A stretch of 64,000 bases of DNA from Ligilactobacillus animalis KCTC 3501 = DSM 20602. GTDB lineage: Bacteria; Bacillota; Bacilli; Lactobacillales; Lactobacillaceae. The notes below the pieces were generated by a model. That model was given only the letters and a program-made list of their open reading frames with translations, searched no databases and was not told the origin of the DNA. The stretch covers positions 1 through 64,000 of the forward strand of contig NZ_AYYW01000002.1 of NCBI RefSeq assembly GCF_001434535.1. Direction: 5' to 3'. Positions 1 through 8,019 of this stretch are shown here, piece by piece; the first letter of the stretch is position 1, and each line of letters opens with the position of its first letter. The translations under genes and the position numbers were made by a program.

Positions 1-65
1 ATTTGCAAAGTTCTGACTGTAACACCTAAACGTTCAGCCATTTCTTTCGGTTTTAATATTGTCAT
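1..65 (-). CDS. IS607-family serine recombinase, N-terminal fragment (cut by window edge)
   Basis: The minus strand from 65 downwards encodes 21 residues beginning MTILKPKEMAERLGV and continuing TVRTLQ before the window ends. This is the helix-turn-helix start typical of IS607-type TnpA recombinases (KPKE-A-LGV-V-TLQ), which bind DNA with a MerR-like N-terminal domain and integrate through a serine recombinase domain. A GGGTGGTT ribosome-binding site precedes the ATG at good spacing. The catalytic domain and any TnpB partner lie outside the window, so intactness cannot be judged. A MerR-type or excisionase-type regulator is the alternative. Confidence 0.55.
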   Translation of the reverse strand, partial: MTILKPKEMAERLGVTVRTLQ

Positions 66-186
66 AATAACCACCCACATTTTTACTTCTTTCCATGATT
101 TGTTATAACACATTTTTCTATATTATTCTATGTTTTTGGTAATAGTTAACCACTCCAGTACTTGATTTTTCCTGATTATAGCACTT

Positions 187-231
187 AAAAAGTACGAATA
201 TGTAAACTTTTGCCTACACATTCGTACTTTA
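187..231 (-). terminator. Rho-independent terminator of yjeM-like gene
   Basis: Read on the minus strand, AAAGTACGAATGTGTA pairs with its near complement TTACATATTCGTACTTT and is followed by T residues. It lies just past the stop of the transporter gene. Confidence 0.75.
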
Positions 232-235
232 ACAA

Positions 236-1726
236 CTATTTATTGAGTTTTCCCTTAGCTACTGCTTGATGATAAAAGATCCAAGCAATCACGCCAAAGA
301 AGACCGGTCCAATGATCGTCCAAAAGGCAGTATCATACTCGTGTTGTAAAATAGGTTCAACACAAGTGAAGATTATCCCACCTACAAGGACGAGCAAAAC
401 AATGATCGTGATGATCCAGGTCCATTTACGACTCTTGAAAAATTCAAATGGGCGCTCGATATCTGTTCTTTGCTTGAAGAACGGAAACGCACCAACTAAA
501 AAGAGATATGGACAACTCGTTGAAACATTAGCCATGTCCGTCAAGATCGTATAGAACTTTTGAGCAGCCGAGCCTCCAAAAGCAACTAAAAAGATAAAGA
601 TACAAACGATCGACGCCTGAAGCCACATTGAAAAGGCTGGCATTCCCGCTTTGTTTAAGTTTGTCATTTTTTTAGGCCAAAGCTTAGGGTCAGAACCTAA
701 AATAAATGACTTGATCGGCGAATAGACTAAGATGAAAAAGGCCCCGACATAACCGATAAACATTCCCAAACCAGCAAAACGTGTCATCAAGACGCCGAGA
801 AATTGGCTCGTTTGTGCGGTTAAGCCCAACGCTTGACCTAAAACGACCCCTAAATTATTCATCAAAACATATGTAATATTTCCCAGGTTAGCTTCATTTT
901 TTCCAATGACTTCTTGCCAATTAGTACTGATCCCCCACATAAAGATCATCAACGAATAACTAAGAGCGATCACTAAAGTCGAGATCAAAACAGCTCGCGG
1001 AAAAGTCTTTTCCGGTTTTTCAACGTCATCCATGACGCCCCCGAGCGATTCCATCCCAGCATAAGCAAAGATCGCATAGACCACAAAGGATAGCAAAGCG
1101 ACCAGCGTACTAAAATCTGGATTAGGTGAAGTTGTAAAACTGCTCCAGCCTGTGATCGGCTGCTTTAAAGCCCCATGATCAGCGATCCAGATCACAATAC
1201 TAGCTACGCAAAAGATCACATTCAAAGCGATCGTGAATATCCCACCGATCGAGCCAACTTTAGCCACAAAATCCATCCCACGAGTACTGAAGAATGTGAC
1301 CCCCAAGATCCAAATGATCGCTAATAACCCGATCGTCTGCGTTGCGCCTAGACCTAAAAAATTCCAGCTTTGGGTGGTATCTTTACCGAAAAGCAAAGCC
1401 GATAACGGGATCCAGACCTTATTTGACGTCGAGACTAGCCAGATCACCCACGAGGCTAACCAGATAAAGGTCCCGATAAAAGCGATCTTTTCTCCAACTG
1501 AGCCCGCTAGCCAAGAATAGATCCCACCTTTTGCTTCTTTAAAGGCAGCACCATACTCGGCTAACATCAAAGCACTGGGAAGAAAGAAAAAGATCGCCGC
1601 TAAGATATACCACATGATACTCCCATATCCCATCTGTTCATAGGCGACGGTCGAATTCGCAAATCCAAAGATCGTTGAAAAGATCATCATTACCAAACCA
1701 AAAAGTTTGATTTTCTTTTTATTCAC
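236..1726 (-). CDS. yjeM: APC-superfamily amino-acid transporter, YjeM family
   Basis: A 496-residue polytopic membrane protein with about twelve hydrophobic segments, of the glutamate/GABA antiporter-like branch of the APC superfamily. The N-terminal region (MMIFSTIFGFANS, residues about 13-25) and the following YGAAFKEAKGGIYSW stretch match the YjeM family, whose substrate is not well established; amino acid or amine exchange is the family-level expectation. The start is GTG at 1726, six bases after AGAAGGG. It is monocistronic, with a terminator directly downstream and a tRNA-Gln gene upstream on the other strand. A GadC-type glutamate/GABA antiporter is less likely, because no glutamate decarboxylase gene is adjacent. 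Confidence 0.8.
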   Translation of the reverse strand: MNKKKIKLFGLVMMIFSTIFGFANSTVAYEQMGYGSIMWYILAAIFFFLPSALMLAEYGAAFKEAKGGIYSWLAGSVGEKIAFIGTFIWLASWVIWLVSTSNKVWIPLSALLFGKDTTQSWNFLGLGATQTIGLLAIIWILGVTFFSTRGMDFVAKVGSIGGIFTIALNVIFCVASIVIWIADHGALKQPITGWSSFTTSPNPDFSTLVALLSFVVYAIFAYAGMESLGGVMDDVEKPEKTFPRAVLISTLVIALSYSLMIFMWGISTNWQEVIGKNEANLGNITYVLMNNLGVVLGQALGLTAQTSQFLGVLMTRFAGLGMFIGYVGAFFILVYSPIKSFILGSDPKLWPKKMTNLNKAGMPAFSMWLQASIVCIFIFLVAFGGSAAQKFYTILTDMANVSTSCPYLFLVGAFPFFKQRTDIERPFEFFKSRKWTWIITIIVLLVLVGGIIFTCVEPILQHEYDTAFWTIIGPVFFGVIAWIFYHQAVAKGKLNK

Positions 1727-1886
1727 ATTAAACCCTTCTTCTTATACATAATTATTAATATTTATTCATTATACACCTTTTAGTAACAACATAAAAGTGT
1801 ATATCAAAATATTTTTAACGATTATCTATGCAAAAAGAGTTATGTTCTGATCTACTAGTGCAACAAAATAATTCTATTTATAAGTA

Positions 1887-1915
1887 TTGACAAAGCTACG
1901 CGACAGGCATAAACT
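1887..1915 (+). promoter_or_regulatory. Promoter of tRNA-Gln
   Basis: TTGACA at 1887-1892 and TAAACT at 1910-1915 are separated by 17 bases. The predicted start is about 12 bases before the mature tRNA. Confidence 0.7.
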
Positions 1916-1934
1916 GTAATAGTTGAGTTTTTAT

Positions 1935-2007
1935 TGGGCATTCGCCAAATCGGTAAGGCAGTGGACTCTGAATCCATAATTTACAGGTTCGAACCCTGTA
2001 TGCCCAA
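1935..2007 (+). tRNA. tRNA-Gln (anticodon CTG)
   Basis: A complete 73-base cloverleaf. The acceptor stem TGGGCAT/ATGCCCA has the U1-A72 pair typical of bacterial tRNA-Gln. The D-arm GCC/GGC, anticodon stem GTGGA/TCCAT with loop CTCTGAA, and T-arm ACAGG-TTCGAAC-CCTGT all pair. Anticodon CTG (1968-1970) reads CAG. The CCA end is not encoded. It is a single-gene transcript with its own promoter and terminator. This isoacceptor would supplement the usual TTG species, which is not in this window. Confidence 0.93.
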
Positions 2008-2013
2008 CTACTT

Positions 2014-2056
2014 AAAAAGATCACTCGAATTTTTGACAAATTTGAGTGATCTTTTT
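2014..2056 (+). terminator. Terminator of tRNA-Gln
   Basis: AAAGATCACTC pairs with GAGTGATCTTT around an AT-rich loop and is followed by T residues. Confidence 0.85.
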
Positions 2057-2095
2057 GTATAATCTTACATATGCACCTCAGCTACTCGGATCCAC

Positions 2096-2127
2096 AAAAA
2101 AAGCTTGGGCGTTCCTGCACCCAAGCT
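2096..2127 (-). terminator. Terminator of the 2142-2471 gene
   Basis: On the minus strand AGCTTGGGTG, a short loop, then CGCCCAAGCT followed by a run of T. It lies 14 bases past the stop codon. Confidence 0.85.
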
Positions 2128-2141
2128 CTCCGTCTTATATC

Positions 2142-2471
2142 CTACCCACGTTTGACCGTATGTTTATGCTTATAACGGTCTTCTTCCTTAACGTAACGGT
2201 GGGCATGCTTTTTCAAGTACTGTAATAATTTAGCCTCGTTGGCAAATTCACGTGGATGTTGTTGGCCGTGCAACCTTAAAGTGATCTTATTGATCTTGTC
2301 ACGTCCTGTCCAGGTATAGCTATGTTCAACGATAAAACGGTTCAAAAACTTACCGTCTTTTTTGCCAAACTTCAGTACATATACTCTCTCAGGCACCATC
2401 AACGGATTAACGTGCTCTTTTTCATACTCGACACCGTGTGCACGTAGAAAATTTTTCGTTTTTCTAAGCAT
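2142..2471 (-). CDS. Hypothetical basic protein, 109 residues
   Basis: I do not recognise this family. The product is a soluble, strongly basic protein with no signal peptide or membrane segment. Lysine, histidine and arginine are concentrated in the last 30 residues (KKHAHRYVKEEDRYKHKH), which could bind nucleic acid, but that is inference. An AGGAGGAG ribosome-binding site at proper distance supports the ATG start. The gene stands alone between a strong terminator and an upstream perfect palindrome that could be an operator. Confidence 0.7.
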   Translation of the reverse strand: MLRKTKNFLRAHGVEYEKEHVNPLMVPERVYVLKFGKKDGKFLNRFIVEHSYTWTGRDKINKITLRLHGQQHPREFANEAKLLQYLKKHAHRYVKEEDRYKHKHTVKRG

Positions 2472-2549
2472 GTTTCTCCTCCTAACTTGATAGTAATCCT
2501 TTTACTCACTTCATCTATTATAGCACCTTTAAACTTATTTTTTGATAAC

Positions 2550-2571
2550 AATTTGTTAACATTAACAAATT
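2550..2571. repeat. Perfect 22-base palindrome upstream of the basic protein gene
   Basis: Arms AATTTGTTAA and TTAACAAATT flank a two-base centre with no mismatch. It lies about 80 bases upstream of the start codon at 2471 and is not followed by a T-run on either strand, so it looks more like a protein-binding site than a terminator. Confidence 0.5.
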
Positions 2572-2596
2572 TAAAAGAATTATTCAATAACTTTAT

Positions 2597-2625
2597 AAAA
2601 AAAGCCGCTGGCTAAACCAACAGCT
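2597..2625 (-). terminator. Terminator of tRNA-Glu
   Basis: On the minus strand AGCTGTTGG pairs with CCAGCGGCT around TTTAG and is followed by seven T residues, nine bases beyond the tRNA end. Confidence 0.85.
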
Positions 2626-2633
2626 CTGATTTA

Positions 2634-2706
2634 TCACCCGTACGGGGATCGAACCCGTAACTCCGCCTTGAGAGGGCGACGTCTTAACCAATTTGACCAA
2701 CGGGCA
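2634..2706 (-). tRNA. tRNA-Glu (anticodon CTC), atypical acceptor end
   Basis: A 73-base cloverleaf on the minus strand. Acceptor TGCCCGT pairs with ACGGGTG, D-arm is GTC/GAC, anticodon stem TCGCC/GGCGG has loop CTCTCAA, and T-arm is ACGGG-TTCGATC-CCCGT. Anticodon CTC reads GAG (Glu). The body resembles ordinary Firmicutes tRNA-Glu. The first two acceptor pairs are the wobbles U1-G72 and G2-U71 rather than the usual G1-C72, and the discriminator is A. CCA is not encoded. Promoter and terminator are intact, so it is probably transcribed, but efficient charging is uncertain. Confidence 0.85.
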
Positions 2707-2721
2707 ATGACTACTCTTAAT

Positions 2722-2749
2722 AGTATACTCTCTTTTTAAATAACGTCAA
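2722..2749 (-). promoter_or_regulatory. Promoter of tRNA-Glu
   Basis: On the minus strand TTGACG (2749-2744), a 16-base spacer and TATACT (2727-2722). It starts at the base after the stop codon of the small membrane protein gene. Confidence 0.7.
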
Positions 2750-2938
2750 CTATTTATCCAAATTTTTTAACGCAAAAAAGCAATAGCCTAAAAAGAGCAG
2801 TCCCGTCCAAATAACACAGAGGACAAAAACTAGATCTAGCCAGGCAAAAGCAAGGTAAAATCTAGTCGCAAACACTAACAATGTGATAACACACCAAATA
2901 ACTAACTTACGTTTGAGATATGCACTCTCATTTGGCAT
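2750..2938 (-). CDS. Small hypothetical membrane protein, 62 residues
   Basis: Two hydrophobic segments, at about residues 12-30 and 34-56, separated by an acidic turn, make a hairpin membrane protein with basic termini. No family is recognised. The start codon lies inside the 3' end of the phosphodiesterase gene (11-base overlap), and no strong ribosome-binding site is visible, so expression probably relies on translational coupling. Confidence 0.55.
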   Translation of the reverse strand: MPNESAYLKRKLVIWCVITLLVFATRFYLAFAWLDLVFVLCVIWTGLLFLGYCFFALKNLDK

Positions 2939-3461
2939 TAAATGTCACTTGCAATTCCGGGACCGCATTTAACTTACGGTCATAGTATTGGACCTCGATC
3001 CGCTTACCATTTTCACTAGTGAAAGTCTCAACTATCGCAAATGTGCCACCGAGCGCAGTGAATTTCCCACGTGGATAGCTGATACTGCCCGGATTCAAAA
3101 TGAATTTACCATTGATCACTTCGACTCCTAATTGATGGGTATGCCCAAAGAAAGCCATATTGGCACCTAACTCTTCCATTTTAGCTTGCAAACCACCCAA
3201 GCCAAAGCCTACACCGAGCAAATGCCCGTGAACTAACAAGATCTTGTCTTGACCACGATCAAAAAATTGTTCATCTTGTAACTCCAGATCATAGTCACAG
3301 TTACCACGAACGACTTTAAAATGTTTGAAAACTTCATCTATTGCGGGCAACTCTGAATCACCACAATGTAACATCAGATCAACTTTCCCCGCATAAGTCG
3401 TGATCAATTTTTGCAAGATCGCCTTATCACCGTGACTATCACTAACAACTAAATATTTCAT
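2928..3461 (-). CDS. yfcE: YfcE/MJ0936-family metallophosphoesterase
   Basis: A 177-residue calcineurin-like phosphodiesterase. Metal-binding motifs appear in family order: DSHGD near the N-terminus, HCGDSE, GNCD, VHGH and GHTH. The length is normal for the single-domain YfcE/YsnB group, whose members hydrolyse phosphodiester bonds; the physiological substrate is unknown. The ATG lies one base after the rdgB stop, so both are translated from one message. The rdgB-ysnB pairing is conserved in Bacillus and many lactobacilli. Confidence 0.88.
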   Translation of the reverse strand: MKYLVVSDSHGDKAILQKLITTYAGKVDLMLHCGDSELPAIDEVFKHFKVVRGNCDYDLELQDEQFFDRGQDKILLVHGHLLGVGFGLGGLQAKMEELGANMAFFGHTHQLGVEVINGKFILNPGSISYPRGKFTALGGTFAIVETFTSENGKRIEVQYYDRKLNAVPELQVTFNAK

Positions 3462-3462
3462 T

Positions 3463-4065
3463 TTATCGTACCTCGTTTAGCCAGGCGTCAAAACGCTCCA
3501 TCAAAGCTTTGACTGCTCGACCACGGTGACTGACACTGTTCTTTTCTTCCATTGACAATTGGGCAAAGGAGCGCTCAAATGGTGGATAATAAAACAGTGG
3601 ATCATAACCAAATCCGCCTTGGCCGCGTTGTTCTTCTAGGATCATACCGTTGACCTCACCTTCAACTGTCAACTGTTTGCCAGCCGGACTAGCAACGACG
3701 ATCGCACAATGAAAATGAGCTGTTCGTTTATCTGGGGCAACACCAGCTAATTCAGCTAACAATTTTTGCTTATTGGCCTCATCATCGTGATCACCAGCAT
3801 AACGCGCTGAATAGATCCCTGGCGCTCCATCCAACTGATCGACCATGAGACCTGAATCGTCTGCTAAAGCGATCACTTGGTACTTTTCAGCTAAGGCTGT
3901 CGCTTTGATAGCCGCATTTTGCGCAAATGTTTCACCATCTTCAACGATCTCGATCGGATCATTTAGGTCATTTAACGTCACAATTTCAAAGCCCTTTGGT
4001 TCAAATAGTTTACGATACTCTTTAGCCTTACCTTCATTTTTGGTCGCTATTAAAATCTTATCCAT
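3463..4065 (-). CDS. rdgB: XTP/dITP diphosphatase (RdgB/HAM1)
   Basis: Hydrolyses non-canonical purine nucleoside triphosphates (XTP, dITP, ITP) to monophosphates, cleaning the nucleotide pool. Family motifs are visible: IATKNEGKAKEY at the N-terminus, ADDSGL, GIYSARYAG, GFGYDPLFY and SHRGRA near the C-terminus. The start is ATG at 4065, six bases after GAGGTG. Upstream in-frame codons would run through that ribosome-binding site. The product is 200 residues, normal for the family. It is co-transcribed with the downstream phosphodiesterase. Confidence 0.93.
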   Translation of the reverse strand: MDKILIATKNEGKAKEYRKLFEPKGFEIVTLNDLNDPIEIVEDGETFAQNAAIKATALAEKYQVIALADDSGLMVDQLDGAPGIYSARYAGDHDDEANKQKLLAELAGVAPDKRTAHFHCAIVVASPAGKQLTVEGEVNGMILEEQRGQGGFGYDPLFYYPPFERSFAQLSMEEKNSVSHRGRAVKALMERFDAWLNEVR

Positions 4066-4199
4066 GAACATCACCTCACTACAATTATGCACTAAATCAC
4101 ACCTCGATTTCAAACTAACTACTAGCCCTCGAGTTTAAAAATCATTAGTAACACGGTATAATTAGAGTAATAACTATTATTAAGGATGTGTCTTTTTTA

Positions 4200-4685
4200 A
4201 TGCAAGATAATTTTTATGAACTGGCAAGTTCGCAAAATCAGCTCAGCGCGACCTTGATCCGCGATGCCTTGATCCCCGATATCCTAGGTAAGGATAACAA
4301 TATTCTCTATTGGGCAGGTAGACGTTTGGCTCGCCTCTTTCCTTTAGCTAAGGATGAAGAGTTACCGATCTTCTTTGAACAGGCAAATTGGGGGCACTTA
4401 AAGCGCGTCAAAGCCAAAAAAGAACAACAATACTTTGAATTGACCGGTCAGATCGTTGAGACACGACAAAAACTGAACTCAGCTTGTGAATTTTTGATCG
4501 AAGCGGGATTTTTAGCCGAAACGATCCAAAATCAACTCGGTTTCATTACCGAAGCGATCATTGATAAAAAGACACATGATACTGTAACGCTCTTAGTCCA
4601 AGTCGACACTAAAGATCCCCTTGATCTCGACTTTATCGAAGAACAAAAACCGCTTAACATCTTGACTGAACCAGAAGCAAAATAA
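4200..4685 (+). CDS. yslB: YslB family protein (DUF2507)
   Basis: A soluble protein of about 161 residues of the DUF2507 family, found in Bacillus and lactobacilli and of unknown biochemical function. Supporting features are the LIRDALIPDILG and YWAGRRLAR segments and the length. The gene lies between rdgB and trxA, its usual neighbourhood. An in-frame GTG at 4188 is only a base or two from AAGGA, so the ATG at 4200 is preferred despite a slightly long spacing of about 13. It is the only plus-strand gene in this part of the window. Confidence 0.78.
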   Translation: MQDNFYELASSQNQLSATLIRDALIPDILGKDNNILYWAGRRLARLFPLAKDEELPIFFEQANWGHLKRVKAKKEQQYFELTGQIVETRQKLNSACEFLIEAGFLAETIQNQLGFITEAIIDKKTHDTVTLLVQVDTKDPLDLDFIEEQKPLNILTEPEAK

Positions 4686-4700
4686 AATAGTCTAACAAAT

Positions 4701-4747
4701 AACGCGGGAGCTACCACGATGCAAAACATCATGGTGGCTCCCGCGTT
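4701..4747. terminator. Long stem-loop between convergent yslB and trxA
   Basis: Arms of 21 bases beginning AACGCGGGAGC and ending GCTCCCGCGTT pair with two mismatches around a five-base loop. It lies 15 bases past yslB and 5 bases past trxA, so it probably ends both transcripts. Neither side has a classical run of T. Confidence 0.65.
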
Positions 4748-4752
4748 GTATC

Positions 4753-5064
4753 TTAAAGATATTGTTCTAATTTTGCTTTGAGTGCGCCTTTATCATGGTA
4801 ACCGATCAAAGTATCGACCACTTGACCATCTTTTTGGATCAATAAGGTCGGGATACTCATTACACCATATTTAGCAGCTGTAGCTTGGTTCTTATCAACA
4901 TCAACTTTACCGATCTTAACTTGGCCTGCCATCTCTTCGGCAAGCTTTTCAACTACAGGTGCTTGCATCCGACAAGGGCCACACCATGTTGCCCAAAAAT
5001 CAGTCAAAGTCACACCATTTGCAGTTTCTTGTGCAAAATCTTCATCTGTCCATTCTTTTACCAT
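4753..5064 (-). CDS. trxA: Thioredoxin
   Basis: Cytoplasmic protein-disulfide reductase of 103 residues. The redox site WCGPC follows DFWAT, and the cis-proline motif is SIPTLL. It donates electrons to ribonucleotide reductase, peroxiredoxins and methionine sulfoxide reductases, and is recharged by thioredoxin reductase (not in this window). The ATG at 5064 is chosen because GAGGG lies eight bases upstream; an in-frame GTG further upstream overlaps that site. It lies downstream of mutS2 with a gap of about 80 bases. Confidence 0.95.
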   Translation of the reverse strand: MVKEWTDEDFAQETANGVTLTDFWATWCGPCRMQAPVVEKLAEEMAGQVKIGKVDVDKNQATAAKYGVMSIPTLLIQKDGQVVDTLIGYHDKGALKAKLEQYL

Positions 5065-5143
5065 AAGCTGTTCCCTCACTTTTCATTTCGTATTTATTCA
5101 GTAAGAATATATCACATCTAAACAAAAAAGCAACTTATTTGTT

Positions 5144-7504
5144 TTAGCGGAAATAAACGACCGTTGCCCCATTGCCGCCATTATTTGGCGCTGCAAAATT
5201 AAAGCTTTTGACAGCGCGATTAGATTGCAGATACTGAGTGATCCCTTGGCGCAAGGCCCCGGTCCCTTTACCATGCACGATCGTCACTGACGGATATCCC
5301 GCCAAGATAGCAGCGTCAATATAGCGATCTACCTCAGTCATTGCTTCTTCATAGCGTTTGCCCCGAAGATCAAGTTGCGGTGAAACATGGCTCGTTGACG
5401 CTGAGCGCAAGACAGTCCCAGCACGTTTGACTTTCTTTGGTTCAACATTGACCTTTTCAAGATCAGCTTCATCGATCTTTATCTTCAAGATCCCTAACTG
5501 CACTTCCCAAACATGCTCCCCGACTTTTTGCACCAAGACCCCACGTTGGCCATAAGAGGTCACCATCACATCATCATTTGGCTTGAAAGCTTGTTTGCGC
5601 TTAGCACGTTTCAAGACTTTATTTTTCTTCAAAGCTCGTTTTTGCTCAAGCGCATTTAACTGCGCTTTGGCATCGATCAATTCATTTTCCTTGATCTCAG
5701 TCGCCGCATTTTGTTTCAAGGCACGTAATTCACCGATGATCTCATCCGCTTTTTGTTTAGCTTGTTCGACGATCTCGTTAGCTTTTTGCTTAGCTTGATC
5801 TTGCATTTGCTCTCGCTCATTGACAAAACGTTCATAGGCCGTTGCCAAATCGTGGTGCAATTTTTGTGCCTCATCAAGGTTAGCTTGTAAACTGATCGCC
5901 TCTTCTTCTGCTTGACGTCGTTTTGCGACCAGATCAGCGATCATATTATTGAGATCTTGGCTGTCTTTAGCGACTAAATTCCGCGCAGCTGCGACGATCG
6001 TTTGGGATAGACCCAAGCGCTCAGAAATATTGAACGCATTACTTTGGCCCGGGATCCCGATCAGTAACCGATATGTCGGCCGTAATGTTTCTTCGTTGAA
6101 TTCCATCGAAGCGTTGATCGTTTGGGTCCGCTCAAAGCCATATGTCTTGAGTTCGGGATAGTGCGTCGTTGCCAAAACGTAAGCCCCACTGGCCCCGATA
6201 GCGTCTAAGATCGCGATCGCAAGCGCAGCCCCTTCTTGCGGATCAGTTCCAGCCCCCAACTCATCGAATAAAACAAGGGAGTCTTGATCGACATGCTCTA
6301 AAATATTGACGATATTTGTCATATGAGAGGAGAACGTACTTAAACTTTGCTCGATCGATTGTTCATCCCCGATATCAGCAAAAATATCCTTAAAGACTCC
6401 GATCCGACTATTTTCAAAAGCCGGGATAAATAGCCCTGATTGGCCCATCATTTGCACTAACCCCAAAGTCTTTAACGTGATCGTCTTCCCACCTGTATTA
6501 GGTCCGGTGATCACCATTGCTTGATAATCTTTTCCTAGGATAATATCGTTTTTGACCGCTTTATCCATCTCTAGAAGCGGATGCCAAACTTGGCGCAGGT
6601 AAATATCTTTTTGTTCTGACAATAAAGGTTGCGTTGCTTTGAGCTCTTTAGCATATTTGGCTTTAGCATTGATAAAATCAAATTCACCTAAGATCTTAGC
6701 ATCGTGGGCTAATTCAGCCGTATAAGGCATCGTCTCTTCCGATAGTTCGCGCAAGATCCGCAAGATCTCCTCTTTTTCAGCCACTTGCTCTTGCTTGAGG
6801 CGATTATTCAATTCTACGATCTCACGTGGTTCGATAAAGTAGGTCTGCCCCGAAGAACTTTGGTCGTGAACGATCCCACCAAATTTGCCCTTATGCTCAG
6901 CTCGCACAGGGATAACATAGCGGTCATTTCTGATCGTCACATTGGCTCCGCTTAGATACTTGGCATTATTACCACGGGTCAGTGCCACTAAACGGTTTCT
7001 GATCGTGGCTTCAGTCGTTGAGATCTGACGGCGCAATGAGCGTAAGAGGCTAGAGGCGTCATCGGTCACATAGCCATCAGCTTCCAACGATACTTGCAGT
7101 CGCTTAGCTAATTGCGGTAGCGTCTCGAGTTGTTCTTCGAGTTCATATAGATAGTTCAATTCAACTTTTTCATCGGCTAGAGCCATAAAAAAGCGATGCA
7201 CTTCGTTAGCTGAGCGCAATACCTGACTGATCTCAGCTAATTCCTTGCCATTTAGCGTTGCTCCGATCTCTAAGCGCTTGAGATGATCGGTGATCAACGT
7301 TAACTGTGGGACTGGTACCCCACCTTTTAAGCGCAAAATATCTGCGCCATCTTTTGTTTGTAAGAGCTTCACCTGGATCTCATCAAGATCGGTGCTGGGT
7401 CTTAAGCGTTTGACTTGCCGCTTACCCATTTCAGTTGTCGCATGTTGGAACAACTTTTGTTTGATCTTGTCGTATTCGAGGATCGCTAAACTTTTACGAT
7501 TCAT
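5144..7504 (-). CDS. mutS2: MutS2 endonuclease / recombination and ribosome-rescue ATPase
   Basis: A 786-residue MutS-family ATPase without the mismatch-recognition N-terminal domain. In order it shows core and clamp helices, Walker A GPNTGGKT (about residue 335), Walker B LFDELGAGTDP, a long charged coiled coil (about 520-620), a linker, and a C-terminal Smr domain with LDLRG and HGKGTGALR. Family members suppress homologous recombination, and in Bacillus act on collided ribosomes. The ATG at 7504 follows a GGGGG box and lies inside the end of cvpA, indicating coupling. Confidence 0.93.
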   Translation of the reverse strand: MNRKSLAILEYDKIKQKLFQHATTEMGKRQVKRLRPSTDLDEIQVKLLQTKDGADILRLKGGVPVPQLTLITDHLKRLEIGATLNGKELAEISQVLRSANEVHRFFMALADEKVELNYLYELEEQLETLPQLAKRLQVSLEADGYVTDDASSLLRSLRRQISTTEATIRNRLVALTRGNNAKYLSGANVTIRNDRYVIPVRAEHKGKFGGIVHDQSSSGQTYFIEPREIVELNNRLKQEQVAEKEEILRILRELSEETMPYTAELAHDAKILGEFDFINAKAKYAKELKATQPLLSEQKDIYLRQVWHPLLEMDKAVKNDIILGKDYQAMVITGPNTGGKTITLKTLGLVQMMGQSGLFIPAFENSRIGVFKDIFADIGDEQSIEQSLSTFSSHMTNIVNILEHVDQDSLVLFDELGAGTDPQEGAALAIAILDAIGASGAYVLATTHYPELKTYGFERTQTINASMEFNEETLRPTYRLLIGIPGQSNAFNISERLGLSQTIVAAARNLVAKDSQDLNNMIADLVAKRRQAEEEAISLQANLDEAQKLHHDLATAYERFVNEREQMQDQAKQKANEIVEQAKQKADEIIGELRALKQNAATEIKENELIDAKAQLNALEQKRALKKNKVLKRAKRKQAFKPNDDVMVTSYGQRGVLVQKVGEHVWEVQLGILKIKIDEADLEKVNVEPKKVKRAGTVLRSASTSHVSPQLDLRGKRYEEAMTEVDRYIDAAILAGYPSVTIVHGKGTGALRQGITQYLQSNRAVKSFNFAAPNNGGNGATVVYFR

Positions 7505-8012
7505 TTCCATCCCCCTGTGGTTCAAGTAACCAGTTATCTAATACTTGTTGTGAGATGACTGGTGTCTTTTTTAGCATAAACTGTGCTACGCTAGATTCGG
7601 CAATAAATGGCTTTGGTTGCACACCAGGCCAAGTATCCACTAGTAGCAACAAAAAGAAGATCACCCCATACATCATTGCCAACGAAAAAAGCCCACCTAA
7701 TAGACGGTCAGCTTGGGAAATGATCGGTATCTTCTTAGCTGTTTGGCGTACTGCATTTGTAATGAGCCGTAGTCCTAGGCCACCGATGAGCGCGATCATC
7801 CAAAAGGCCAGCATCTGGTAGAAGATCCGATTCACTCCTGTCGTTGCAAATATACTACTTAACTTTTGTCCCAAACTAGGCGCAAAGTAAAGCCCCAGAC
7901 CTGCGACCACTACAAAGCCAACTAGCTTGATAAAGATCGCTGCTAGTCCTTTATGCGTTCCATGACGAAAAGCTGCTACTAGTACGATCAAAATACCTAT
8001 TGTTAAAATCAT
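7494..8012 (-). CDS. cvpA: CvpA family membrane protein
   Basis: A 172-residue inner-membrane protein with about four hydrophobic segments (from residues 2, 30, 62 and 105) and a glycine-rich loop between them, as in the CvpA/YshB family. In E. coli the homologue was linked to colicin V export; in Firmicutes the role is undefined. It lies between zapA (7-base gap) and mutS2 (11-base overlap), the same order as Bacillus zapA-yshB-mutS2, which supports the assignment. Confidence 0.85.
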   Translation of the reverse strand: MILTIGILIVLVAAFRHGTHKGLAAIFIKLVGFVVVAGLGLYFAPSLGQKLSSIFATTGVNRIFYQMLAFWMIALIGGLGLRLITNAVRQTAKKIPIISQADRLLGGLFSLAMMYGVIFFLLLLVDTWPGVQPKPFIAESSVAQFMLKKTPVISQQVLDNWLLEPQGDGNES

Positions 8013-8019
8013 TTTTTCT

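Noticed and set aside
4701-4747. Hairpin resembling a T-box sequence (GGTGGCTCCCGCG) between yslB and trxA
   Set aside because: It lies downstream of both convergent genes, has no Stem I or specifier and leads into no coding region. It is better read as a terminator.
5144-7504. MutS2 as a duplicate mismatch-repair MutS
   Set aside because: It lacks the mismatch-binding N-terminal domain and carries a C-terminal Smr domain. The true mutS is at 49523-52129.
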